This document shows positions 22,145 to 33,029 of a DNA stretch of 64,000 nucleotides, in pieces. Position numbers and translations under genes: made by a program. The notes below the pieces were generated by a model. That model was not told where the DNA came from. It searched no databases and saw only the letters and a program-made list of their open reading frames with translations. The stretch covers positions 30,363,011 through 30,427,010 of the forward strand of contig CM064632.1 of NCBI GenBank assembly GCA_032717465.1, in the 5' to 3' direction. Positions within the stretch are counted from its first letter, which is position 1; the number at the start of each line of letters is the position of its first letter. Origin of the DNA: Coenobita brevimanus (lineage: Eukaryota; Arthropoda; Malacostraca; Decapoda; Coenobitidae).

Positions 22145-22436
22145 TTCCATCCATCCATTCATCATCCAATCCTACATTGCCCCATGAGGAGCGTAGAAGC
22201 CCGGGGATAGGCAGTTGGTCCCGACATTTAAGATGCGAGTAACGAGCCTCACTCATCCCTGAGTGGCATTACATGACCATGTAATGCCACTCATAAACCT
22301 TCACCGGCTCAATCCGATTGGAGCGCAATACTTACCCAATAAACCACCAGGCGCCAAAATTTGGTTATATGGTTACCACCCAGCGTAGTAAATGGTTTCC
22401 TGGTGTATAGGAAACCATTTGGCTTGTCACTCAGTG
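22145..22436 (-). mobile_element. tRNA-derived SINE, copy 1, with two perfect hairpins
   Basis: The complement aligns by eye with 34775-35066. Shared blocks include AAATGGTTTCC, GGGTGGTARCCATATAAYCAAAT, a Leu/Ser-tRNA-like A-box region (TTTATTGGGTAAG near GCGCTCCA), a degenerate B box, and an ATGGATGG tail. It carries a 12-bp perfect stem (22390-22401 with 22409-22420) and a 15-bp perfect stem with a 2-base loop (22261-22292). Confidence 0.65.
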
Positions 22437-22690
22437 TAGATTAACCCACAGGCAGAAGGAAGAGGAAAGAATGAAGGAAAGAAAGACAGAAGAGAGAATG
22501 TAAAGTCGCCCTTAGGCAGAAGGACAAGGAAAGAATGAAGGAAAGAGACAGAAGAGGATTGCAGGAAAGAAGGATGGAGGAGAGGAAAGGGCAGACACCC
22601 GACAGCAGCACTACATCGAGTGAGTGGATGGTGAGCGTCCCCACCTACCACATACAGTATACTGCCACAAAAAAATCATAAACTAGAAAA
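22437..22690. repeat. GA-rich degenerate duplicate
   Basis: aggcagaaggaagaggaaag is repeated at 22451 and about 22513 with nearby agaatgaaggaaagaaag words. No gene is seen. Confidence 0.45.
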
Positions 22691-23065
22691 AAAAAAAATC
22701 TAAAATTGTTGTTAAGAAGTAGGAATGGCAGAAGTGCAGAGATAAGAGATGAAAAAAAGCACAGAAACAAGACAGCATGCAGGATGAGTGGAGATTTGGA
22801 GACCCATACCCATTAGTACATTCCACACTACAGCCACAGACTTGTAGCTGGTGGAATGCAGTAATGGGTATAGGACTCCAAATCTCCTCCCATCCTGAAA
22901 GCTCTCTTGTTTCTGTGCTTTTTTCATCTCTTATCTGTGCACTTTTGCCGTTCCTACTTCGTAACAATCCTTCTAGAAGAAAATTTTTGTTTTATAAATA
23001 TGTAATCCTTTGCGACAAGTGGAAATGTTGGGTGGGAGAGACACAGACACAGGTCTGAGTTTGAA

Positions 23066-23595
23066 TTTTTTCTATCCTGTAACGTTTTTCTCTGTTCTGT
23101 AACGTTTTTTTATTCTGTAACGTTTTTTTATATTCTGTAACGTTATTATATTCTGCAACTTTTTATATTCTGTGAAGCTCTTTATATTCTGTACCGTTTT
23201 TTATATTCTGTAACTTTTTTATGAGGGAGGGGGGGGTGAGTTGGGGGGAGGGGAGTCAAATGGTGGGTGACAGAGTGACTTGGAGGCGTTTTGTCTGCGG
23301 CCACCCTTTGCGGGATTAGGGCGTCGGGCTATAGATAGATAGATAGAACTTTTTTATATTCAGTAACTTTTTTTTATCTTGTTACGTCTTTATATTCTGT
23401 AACGTTTTCCATATTCTGTAATGTTTTTTATATTCTGTAATGTTTTTTATATTCTGTAACGATGTTATAATCTGTAACGTTTTTATATTCTGTAATGTTT
23501 TTATTTTCTGTAATGTTTTTATATTCTGTAATGTTTTTTTTTATATTCTGTAACGTTTTTATATTCTGTATCGTTTTTTTATATTCTGTAACGTT
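23066..23595. repeat. Satellite-like array, unit about 19 bp
   Basis: More than 20 units of roughly tttttatattctgtaacg, with variable T-run length. It lies between the inverted arms and is interrupted by a LINE fragment at 23223-23346. The minus frame of repeated TEYKN-like residues is a repeat product. Confidence 0.88.
23223..23346 (+). mobile_element. Recent 124-bp LINE 3' fragment with target-site duplication
   Basis: It matches the 3' end of LINE copy 1 over its whole length with no difference I can see, including an 8-G run and the (TAGA)n tail. It is flanked by an 11-bp duplication aacttttttat at 23212-23222 and 23347-23357. TAT microhomology exists at the 5' junction. This is a textbook 5'-truncated LINE insertion. 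Confidence 0.92.
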
Positions 23596-23759
23596 TCGGG
23601 TCACACAGCACCCCTCTCTCCCAACCAACACTGTCACTAGATGCAATGGAAAACAATAATTTCCTTCTAAAATGATAGTTAAAAAGTAGGAATGGCAAAA
23701 GTGCACAGATACGAGATGAAAAAAAAGCACAGATACCATATCTCCTCTTACTCTGTTAA

Positions 23760-24130
23760 TAACTATTACAAATATTATTGAATCAGCACAAAAATTTAAT
23801 TACAAGTTTTGGAGTCTTTTCAGGTCGGGAAACAACAACTGTATACACGTCAACAGATAACAAAGCCTTTTCAATTAAATGATATTGCAAAAGAACAATG
23901 TATCCTATTGGTGAGAGAAAACTTCAATTGCAAGTTTCCGATCTTCAATTGCAAAAAAATTAACTTGCACTTCAACAAAATAATGATACCTATTCAATTA
24001 AATGATACTGCAAAAGAATAGTTCGTTCTGAGGCCAAGAGAAAAATCCAATAACAAGTTCTGGAGACTTTTCAATGGCAAGGAGAGCTGGCTGCACATAC
24101 GTCAAGTAAAAACAGTCCTTCAGAGTTTAT
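23760..24130. repeat. Degenerate direct repeat, offset about 123 bp
   Basis: ttcaattaaatgatattgca aaagaac near 23870 recurs as ttcaattaaatgatactgca aaagaat near 23994, and acaagttttggagtcttttc recurs as acaagttctggagacttttc. No gene is seen. Confidence 0.6.
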
Positions 24131-24325
24131 CCCAAGGCCAAGTTTTTTTAGTCATCACGATTCCTCAAACCGTAAGAAGTGCAACTGAGAAGTGAAAAGT
24201 TATAATTAAAGTTATGGCGGTAATGAGGAGTCCTAGGAGCGGCAAGCGGCTGGCCAGGACACATACTAGGACACACTTTCAGCAGGACACACACACTTAC
24301 CAGGACAGGTACTCCCGAGAACAAA

Positions 24326-24328
<3 letters not shown>

Positions 24329-24376
<48 letters not shown>
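24329..24376. repeat. (AC)n microsatellite
   Basis: About 23 AC units, preceded by irregular CAGGACACAC words. Confidence 0.95.
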
Positions 24377-24377
<1 letters not shown>

Positions 24378-24539
24378 ACAAAATACAGATGGCAGAACAA
24401 AGATATGGCAGGAGCAGGGTACGGTAATGAGAATTGTAAGTCATCGTTGAAAATGGTTAGTTAAGCTCAGAGGAGGCTTTCTTATTGATGTGGTCAAAAC
24501 AAAATCGATTTCCTCTGACGCACAAAAAAGAATCTTCAT

Positions 24540-25330
24540 GCCCTTCACTTCCTTCCCTGTCCCCTCCTCAGTAACGATTCCATCTTTACTTCGTGAATAC
24601 ATAACCAGACGCTTTTATACCTCTCTGTCTGTCTGCTATATGTCAGTCTTTGATTCATCTTCCCCTTAACTTCTCCCAACCTCCCTCTCTTCTTATCCCC
24701 TCAGTGTCCCTCTTCTTTCCCTCTCTTCCCCTTGTTCTCCCTCTTCTTTCCGTCCTTCACCTCAGGCGTTCTTCCTCTTCCTATGTCTCCTCTGCCTTTT
24801 TATTTTTGTCTCCCGTCTCCTTGCACATTTCTCTCTCTCTCTCTCTCTCCTCCTTCTTTGGCCTCTTCTACACCTCACTTCTTTCTTTCCTCTCTAGCCC
24901 TCCTCTCACCATCCTCATCACCTCCCGTCTTCTTCCATCTTTCACTTTTCTCTCTCTTCTTCCCTTCTCCTTGCTGTCTCTCCAACCTTAGTCTTTTCTC
25001 TCCCACTCCCCTTTCACCCTCTTCCTTCCTTACCCCTTACCTACTCTCCTCCTCCTTCTTCTTCCTCCTTCTTCCTGCCCCTTTCCTTTTCTCTTCCCTC
25101 CCCCTCCTCTTCTTCCTCTTCCTACCTTACCCCTTACCCAGTCTGCTCCCCACTCCTCTTCCTTTCACTTCATTCGCCTTTACTTTTCTCCTTCCCTCCC
25201 CCTCCCCTTCTCCCTCTTCCTACCATAACACTCTACTCTCCCTTTTCTTCCTCTTTCTTCTTTCCCCTTTCCTTTCCTCCTCCTCCTGTCTTCTCCTTCT
25301 TCCCTCCTTCCACTTACCCTGTAGCCCCAT
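24540..25330. repeat. Long pyrimidine-rich tract
   Basis: CTTCC-type low-complexity DNA. The 265-codon frame at 24732-25529 is Ser/Leu/Pro/Phe low complexity and is not supported as a gene. Confidence 0.75.
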
Positions 25331-26265
25331 CTCTCAACGTCTCATGCATGACGTGGGAGTTCTCTTAACGAGGCGTGTGTCATCATTTAATCCAACTCTT
25401 TCCCTCATCTCCTTAACCCCTACACCGCGGGCTTGTTTACCAATGACTTGCGTGTCCCGCGGGGTTATTTGGGCTCCGACATACTCTCAAAAAATATTTG
25501 CCAAAAATCAGTTATTAGTCCTAGAATAATAAAATTATATATGCTTATTGCACATACCTTCAGCTTTCTCCTGGAATGATTGTTGAGCCTTCGTCAGTTT
25601 CCGTAGGACTTGTGGAGACCTCTGAAGTAGGGTAACTAAGTCTCCACTTTACACTTCCCGACAACCAGTAATATGATTACCACAGCCAGATACAAACACT
25701 ATAAACACTATTCTACCATTTTCAAGTAGTTTGGGATCCATACTAAAAAAAAAAAAACTGTGAAAGCAATGGAAATTACGAGCGCGTCTGATCGCCGCAC
25801 TTGCGCTAGTTCGCTCTAGGCACTCTGTCATTTATTATTCATAAAACCCCTCACACTTTATATTTCTATTACTATATCACACTTATATATATCTGGAGTC
25901 TTTCTCCATAAGTTTCCTTCAGTCGTATTATTTTATTGTCACTGAAGTCATTCAATTTTTCAGTCAGTAAAATACGTAGAGAGCCACGGATTCACTCTCA
26001 CTGTTATAACATAAATTATTTGTACTCATATTCTTATATTACTAATTACTTACATTACTATTTACATTTTCTATTCTATTTTCAATATTTACCCTTCTAT
26101 TTTACTTACAATATGTTATTCACTGTCACTTTCAGTAAGATAAAACTATAATACACTGTTCAATCATATGAACTGAACATCCATTGCTTTCACCTGCTAT
26201 TTACACATTATTTACACATTATTTACACATTATTTCCAAATAATTCTGCTTCCACACTTGCACTG

Positions 26266-28488
26266 TTAGAACTGCTTCTGGCTGTGATAATCGAAGAAGC
26301 AGGTTACACAGAGGGGAACCTGGCATTCAGCGCACTGCCAAGAGGTGCATTTATGCTCAGGTGTGCAGCGTGTGGTATGCGCACATACCTGACACCTGCG
26401 AATCGCAGCCTTCCTTTTCCCTGTGGCAGGCATTAGCTCAAGTCTGTGCCGATCCATATACGCCCTCTGCTCAAGTCGGTCGGGAAGTGTAACTGGATGG
26501 CGCCTTGGTGTTGCTGCTTGCACCCTACCATATCTTTCCAGCAGCTGCTGGACACAAGTCCTGGCGAACAACCTCAGGGAGAAGGACTTGGGTGGCTTTA
26601 CCTTCATCTTGTACAGGATGAAGGCGTTCAGCATCGTCATATCTATGAGATGCAGAAAAACTTTCCTGTACCACCTAGTATTCTTCCTGAGGCAGTCGAT
26701 CTCACCAATCATCATGTCGGACTTGTCCACCAGCCGCATGTTGATATTATAGTCCAACACAGCATCAGGTTTCATCACAGGTTCGCCTGTCCTACGGTCG
26801 ACCTTCCCACTGTCTCTCATCTCCCCCTTATGTACGGTGGTGAGCATGAGCACGACTCTCTTGTCATGCCACCGTATTGCCAGCATCTTCTCACACTTGC
26901 GTAGGTGCACGTCTCCTCGCTGCGAGTTTCCCGCCTCTGGGAATTTGGGGAAGTTGGCACGATTACTTTTCACAGTGCCGCAGGAGCCAATGCCGTGCTC
27001 AGAAAGGTATTTGGCAAGTTTCGGTGCTGTATAGTAGTTGTCTGTATACAGCACATGATTCCCACCAAAATACTTTTCTAGGAGCACTTTCACTACACAG
27101 CCTGAGAAGCCAAGGGGGTGAGTTTTATCGAGATCGACAGTGCTGGCTGAATATATGACGAAGTCAAGGATGTACCCCGTCTTACAGTCACACAGTACAA
27201 AGAACTTAATTCCAAAGCGATGGCGTTTGCTTGGAATGTACTGAACAAACCGAAGACGTCCTCTGAACAAAACCAAGGATTCATCAATGACAACCTTCTG
27301 AAATGGGTGGAAGAATGACATGAACTTATCCTTCATTCTGTTCAGAATCTCCTGGATCTTCCAGAGTGGGTCGGTTTGGGAAGGTACATCATTATCGGCA
27401 AAGTGCAGGTTTCCCATGATGTTCCGGAAGCGATCTCTGGCCATGTACTTATTGAAGGTCGGTGAGGGTAGTAAGGGGTCCATGGACCAGTATTCTTCCA
27501 ACTCATGCTTCTTGGAGTGTGGCATAAGAAGCATGAGGGCAAAGAACACATACAGCTCCTGCACTCCCAGCATGGTCCACTGTTGCATCTTGGCTGCACC
27601 TGTACTACTAGCAGCACGTTGTGATTCGAACCTGTTGGTCTCATCACATATGTGCTGCATGACTTCGTCATCTAGGAAGGCCAAAAGGTAGTCGACACAC
27701 TCAGCATTTTCGTCCATAGTGAAGGCAGGCTGAACTCCTGACGAGCTCTCATCGAAAACCAGGTTTTCGGGGACAAAATTTGACCCTTCCGTTCACGCGA
27801 AGGCGTCCAGGATTCCCTGGCGTGGCGGTGGAGGGCTGGTGGTGGTGGTGGTGGTGGAGGTTGGCTGAGAGGGAGGCTTATCTCTGTCAAGGTCACTCTC
27901 ACTGACCCTAGGTTGCCGTACAGCACTAGCAGCCCTTACCCTACTAGCTACACTACTTTTCACTCTCTTAGATCTACCTCTACCTCTACGGCCGGCCTTC
28001 ACTGTTGATGCTGGTGGCGACTCCGACGACAAAGACTCCGGAGATAACTCAGCCGACGATGATGACGAGATGAGTAAAGCGGGGCTTGGGGAACGGGGAG
28101 GTGAATGCACTCGTGACTCATGGCAGGCTGGGTCACGTGGGGGCATTGTTCTGGGGCTAACACGCCGCCTTTTCACTCCCTTCCCAAATTCTTGTCCTTC
28201 CTGCACTAAAGGCTCCTTTCCCTTGGAGCTAGACACTAATTCACTGGTAGAAGCACTTGTTGTCGCTGTTTCTGGCGCAATAACCTCACCCGGCTCATCA
28301 TACGATTCACCCGAATCGTCAAAGTCACTGTCCATTATTATCATGGACAATTCTGCAAGTTCTCGTGCCACTGCAGAGTCACTGAGGCCTTTCCTGCTTG
28401 CCTCAACACTTTTCTTTGGCGTAGAGGTCACGGGGCCCTTTGCAATGGGCGCAGAAGCGGCAGGAATGGCGGGGCGCGAGTGCGACAT
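26266..28488 (-). pseudogene. PiggyBac transposase (PGBD4-like), split by one in-frame TGA
   Basis: The minus-strand frame starts at an ATG at 28488. The N-terminal 231 residues are Ser/Pro-rich with an acidic patch (about residues 50-70) and a basic patch (KAGRRGRGRSKRVK), like the disordered N-terminus of the family. A TGA at 27795-27793 interrupts it, and the same frame continues through NFVPENLVF to a stop at 26266. Counting from the Met at 27717, the catalytic triad is kept: Asp145 (IDES), Asp226 (TDNYY) and Asp331 (VDKSD). The C-terminal cysteine-rich domain is complete (Cys442, 445, 451, 457, 462, 465, 470, 473 and His478). Relatives often have Trp at the interrupted position, so a TGG to TGA change is likely (inference). 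Function: cut-and-paste transposition at TTAA. Confidence 0.92.
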
Positions 28489-28529
28489 GTTGTCTCTGCA
28501 GTGGAGGACAAGGAACTAAATGCCGCGGC

Positions 28530-29467
28530 TTATCTGAGAAGGGAAGGGTTGACAATGACACTTTAGGCTGACTGCTGCTAACTTACAGGCTAATTTTTTA
28601 TAGGTAGCAAATCTCGGCAATAAATAAAGAAATAGGTAGTTCCAGGTGAAAGTAAATGTCAATTAGGAATCTCCCTTCCTTTCTGATATATATTTTTATT
28701 ACAGACATCGATTACAAGGCATAAATCAAAGGGGAAATTACCGTGGTAATGTAGCGAATGAATGCACGTGAGGTTTTGTCAGGTGATAATTAGCCAATTT
28801 CTGGAGTATAACACTATCACTTACCTGTTTTTTTTTTTGGTATATATTATTGGGTAAAAATATAGGGCATAGGGCTTATTTCAATGGATGAAATCTGTGG
28901 AAAAAGAAGGGGGAAATTTCCATAGCGCAGCGCGGCGTGGGAGGTGAAAGGAGAGGGTAATGGAGGGCAGGTAGGGAGGGGAGTCACGAAGGGGGTAAAT
29001 TATCTGAGAAGGGAAGGGTTGACAATGACGCTTTAGGCTTACTGCTGCTAACTTACAGGCTAATTTTTTATAGGTAGAAAATCTCGGCAATAAATAAAGA
29101 AATAGGTTGTTCCAGGTGAATGTAAATGTCAATTAGGATTCTCCCTTCCTTTCTGATATATATTTTTATTACAGACATCGATTTCAAGGCATAAATCAAA
29201 GGGGAAATTACCGTGGTAATGTAGCGAATGAATGCACATGAGGTGTTGTCAGGTGATAATTAGCCAATTTCTGGAGTATAACACTATCACTTACCTGTTT
29301 TTTTTTGGTATATATTATTGGGTAAAAATATAGAGCATAGGGCTTATTTCAATGGATGAAATCTGTGGAAAGAGAAGGGGGAAATTTCCGTAGCGCAGCG
29401 CGGCGTGGGAGGTGAGAGGAGAGGGTAATGGAGAGCAGGTAGGGAGGGGAGTCACGAAGGGGGTAAA
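28530..29467. repeat. 470-bp tandem duplication inside the piggyBac element
   Basis: 28530-28999 and 29000-29467 are near-identical tandem copies beginning ttatctgagaagggaagggt and ending agtcacgaagggggtaaa. They differ by scattered substitutions and a poly-T length change. They lie between the transposase start and the 5' terminus (minus sense), so they double the leader or promoter region. Confidence 0.92.
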
Positions 29468-29678
29468 ATAGCTAAAATGTCAACAATGGATGGGAGTACA
29501 GATGAGATTTGGAGTGCTGACTAGTGTTGGACATTGGCAGTACTGATAGATGATACAAGCCACCACTTGAGAGCCCGGGATAATTCAAAATAACACAGAA
29601 TCACAAAAGTGATGCCCCGCGGGATGATCCATTGTAGCCGAGCGTCACGAAAGTGACGCCCCGTGGTTAAGGGGTTAA

Positions 29679-29955
29679 TCGACATATCATCCTTCTGAAT
29701 GTTTTTCCTCCTTCTCCTCTTCTTCATCTTCTTCTTCTTCTTCCTCCTCCCCTTCTTCCTGTTCCTACTCCTCTTTCTCCCCTCCTCCTCCTCCTCTCCT
29801 CATCTGTTCTTCATACACTCGTCTTCTTCCTACTGCTCAACTTAATCTTGTTCACCTCTTACTCCTCTTACTACTAAAACTACCCACTTTCTTTTTAGAG
29901 GTCTAATTCCTTCTCCTGCTCCACCTCCTATTCCTACCTCCTTCTACTTTATTAT
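29679..29955. repeat. Pyrimidine-rich tract
   Basis: Irregular CTT/CTC trinucleotide-rich DNA; no gene. Confidence 0.6.
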
Positions 29956-30329
29956 GAGCGAGCGAGCGAAGCGATGGGGCGATGTTTACTCTCAGTTAAT
30001 ACTGGTACAGTAATACGCAGCCCAGCCCGACCCAACCGTCACGCTTTGCAGAAGTTATTAACTTTACTTCTATGTGAAAAATAGAATTGAAATTCTTTCT
30101 GCATGAGATACACTCATTCACACTCACCTATAAAGCGTAGGAACACCTTGAAATCTCGTGTTTTCCAACGGAGTGTTCGGCTCTAATCTGTGAACGCCTC
30201 AGTTATGAAAAAAAAAAAAAAATCGTCGTAGCACTATATTTTTGGCATCAACTCTATCAATTAAATATCGGAGATTCAGCCCATAATTATATATCGGGGA
30301 AATTCTGATAACATGGCGCTCGCTCGCTC
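29956..30329. mobile_element. MITE-like 374-bp segment with GAGCGAGCGAGCG termini
   Basis: GAGCGAGCGAGCG at 29956-29968 is exactly inverted at 30317-30329. The interior has no frame. No target duplication is obvious, and the terminal repeat is itself a GAGC tandem, so chance pairing of simple repeats is possible. Confidence 0.45.
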
Positions 30330-30484
30330 GTCACGCGCTCACAAAGCACACTTGACTGGTGTTATTTTTCTTCCTCCTCTTCGTTCTTTTTCTCCGCTTC
30401 TTCCTGTTTGTTTTCTTTCTCCTCATTTTTTTTTTTTTTTAATATTCCTCAATTTTCTCTTGCTGCTTCTAATCATCCTTTCCT

Positions 30485-30507
30485 GAGAGAGAGAGAGAGA
30501 GAGAGAA

Positions 30508-30553
<46 letters not shown>
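30485..30553. repeat. (GA)n microsatellite
   Basis: GA tract with a few AA interruptions. Both-strand frames over it are repeat products. Confidence 0.95.
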
Positions 30554-30556
<3 letters not shown>

Positions 30557-32084
30557 ATTCTTATTTGCTGAGGAACCCAGTCTGGCCAAGCACCCCGCAG
30601 ACAAACACTCGCCCACAGAAGGGCAGTGCTGTGAAGTGAATCGATATTCGCTTGTGGGTCATAGCACCTCGCCAAGGCGATGTGCGGGAAAAAGTGTCGA
30701 GGATTTTTTTTTCCCTGGATGGACGCCGCATTTTCGTCTCTCCACCCAGTTATCAGGGACACTACAGCAGACTCTACATCACACCGTAATTTTCTGTTGA
30801 GGATAAACACACGTTCACTAGACAGGAGGAAGAGGGACAGCTTACGACTCTGGCTAGGCGTGATGCTCATTTGTTTCGCCCGCGTTAGAAAATTAATTCG
30901 GTCCCTGAGAGAGCTCCCCACTACCATTCCTCCCCCGCAGCCCCTATTAACCCCCAACTCCTCCTCCTTCCCCATCTTTCCTTCCTATACACCCCTTCAG
31001 CCAGGATAAATTGCGTAAGTGATATTCTTTGCTACTGCTTACCTTTTTTTCTTTTTTTTTTCAACTTTCGAGAACACCTTAGCTGTGAAGGCTCTCCTCT
31101 CCTCTCCTCTCCTCCTCTTCTGCTCTTTCCACCCCCATCCTCTTCTTCCCCCTAGCTCTCCCTCTCCGCCTTTCACACCGGCCTTCTTTCTGTTCCCTCA
31201 CCTTCTCCTCCTCTACCCTACCCTCCTCTATGCATCCCCCCCCTCTTTTTTCTTTTTTTTACTTAAGGTTATAAGAAAGGTTGTTTAATTGGGTGTTATT
31301 CCTTTTAATTTGATTTTCCTCGTCCTATTTTTTCCTCTTGTTCTGTGCCCACACCCTCTTCGCCCTCCTTTCATCTCCATCACCACACCAACCCGTCCCT
31401 CACACTTCACTCCTCCCCATATTCTCCCTCTACCTTATACTATATTTCTACTGTTTACAAATTTTTCTACCTATGTTTACAGCTCACCTATCATATACCT
31501 CCACTACCCCCCACCTCCAATTTTTTAAACTATTCCTCACCCCTTCATAGAATTTATTTTAAACTTTTTCAAAAGCTGATGGAGACAGAATTCCGTGGGC
31601 TTGAATGATGAGTGAATGGAGGCGTGGTCCGCTGAACTGCGCAACCTTAGGCTGTTTGGACGTTGCTACTCCTCACTCTGCCCTAGGGTGGGAAAGGAGG
31701 TCCAGATGATGATCATGATGATGAACAACTTAATATAATATTTACTTAGATTATATATTTTCCCTACTGGTATTTCCAACTCCCCTTTATACTATTTCCT
31801 TATATATCATTTCCTACCTCTTTCAACTTGGAAAATTTCTACTTCGAAAATATTTGTTATTTTCCTCCAGTGTTACCCACGCATCTCCACAATATTCATA
31901 GATTTTTTTTTCTTTTTTTTTCTTTTTTTTTGTCCTACAGGCACTTCAACACTTTACAATATTCACTTCAATCATTTACCCTTCCCAATCCACAAATCCA
32001 GTTCACTCGTACAATGTCGACTTAGATTTTATGGATACCTTCCTCTACCCCTACTACAAACTCACTTGTATAATATCTCTGTAT
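30554..32084. other. Unannotated mixed-complexity DNA
   Basis: 30554-31010 is moderately complex but shows only short frames on both strands (109-168 codons including repeat sequence), with no domain I recognise. 31080-31560 is pyrimidine-rich. No RNA gene is seen. Confidence 0.35.
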
Positions 32085-32250
32085 CTATAGCCAGGCGCCT
32101 TAATCCCATAAGGGGTGGCCACAAACAAATCACCTCCATGTAGCCCTGTCCCCCGCTATGTAATCGCCTTCCCCCCACCTCACCCCCCCCTCTCATATAC
32201 CTCTCCATCCCTCCATCTCATCCTCGGTCTCCCCCGCCCTCTCCCCTTTC
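32085..32250 (-). mobile_element. LINE 3' fragment (same family as copies 1 and 2)
   Basis: The complement contains the encoded tail region (MRWRDG-like codons, then the FVCGHP region as GGCGATTTGTTTGTGGCCAC). It ends with ATGGGATTAAGGCGCCTGGC and a short TATAGATACAG tail. About 165 bp, 5'-truncated. Confidence 0.75.
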
Positions 32251-32640
32251 TACTCAAATGCATTTATTTTTCCTACTGGTATCAATATTTTCCAGCATTT
32301 TCAACTTAAGTTTTTACTGCTTCCTTAAAATTTATAGTTTTTTCTACCCTTATTATCAACTTATTAAATTCTTCCCTTGAATTACACATTACTTTTCCAT
32401 CAAATATATCCAACTCACCTATAAACTACACAGTTTATTTTTTTTACCACTGCTTCTAATTCACGTTTAAACTGTTTACCTGGATTATTTTTATTTTTCT
32501 CTGTTCCATTTCCAACTCACCATTATATCTGCACTGAGTATATATATTATTTTTCTTTCAGTATTTCTGTCCTGCCTTTAAAATATTTACTTGGATTATA
32601 TTTCTCTGTTACAGTGCATTCATTTTAACTTGGTCCAGAT

Positions 32641-32832
32641 TTTCGTCCTTTTGCCGCTTATTTTTACGTAGCTCAGTGACAGAGAAAAAGACAACGCTAC
32701 GACTCTCCATCCTTTCCACAGCACTTCTTTGTGACTAGCATCTTGTTCTAGTGTCAATCTCATTACAATTCAGCATTCCAGATTAAGAAATGGTAATTTT
32801 GAGCAATGTTAAACTAAATAAAGTATAGCAAA
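32641..32832 (+). repeat. ~200-bp dispersed repeat family, copy C
   Basis: ttcgtccttttgccgcttat through ctttgtgactagcatcttgt and tctagtgtcaatctcatt to aagtatagc, collinear with copies A, B and D. Confidence 0.72.
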
Positions 32833-33029
32833 CATTCTTCTTTCCGACCACTTTTCACAACTCAGCTCATCTCAAGTGCCTCCATTCTCCCATTTACTCG
32901 GTCCCAATTTCGCTGGCCTATTTTTCCCCGCTCCTTTTTTCCCACCTATTATTTCCCCAGACATTAGGCAGCTCAAGAAACGTCTGATCCCGTCCCTGGC
33001 AGCTGAGACGGAGATTAAGACCCTCGATT

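Larger units (their letters stand above)
22695..23740. mobile_element. Fold-back element with long inverted arms and an internal satellite
   Basis: The arm read at 22908-23045 (tgtttctgtgcttttttcat ... tgttgggtgggagaga) recurs inverted at 23600-23735, flanking the 19-bp satellite. The outer half of the arm is also present inverted at 22707-22831, making a second, nearly contiguous palindrome around 22838. This gives long imperfect inverted repeats of about 120-140 bp. No coding sequence is visible, so it would be non-autonomous. The superfamily is unknown and target duplications were not identified. Confidence 0.62.
25413..29678 (-). mobile_element. Complete piggyBac transposon with TTAA target duplication
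   Basis: TTAA at 25413-25416 and 29675-29678 flank inverted termini. The left reads CCCCTACACCGCGGG and the right (complement) CCCCTTAACCACGGG, matching at 12 of 15 positions. Short hairpins lie just inside the right end (GCGTCAC-gaaa-GTGACGC at 29642-29659). The transposase lies on the minus strand (28488-26266). 5' of it is a 470-bp tandem duplication. Total length is about 4.26 kb, which is large for piggyBac partly because of that duplication. Confidence 0.9.

Noticed and set aside
24732..25529. 265-codon plus-strand frame
   Set aside because: Encoded by CT-rich simple sequence; composition is explained by the repeat.
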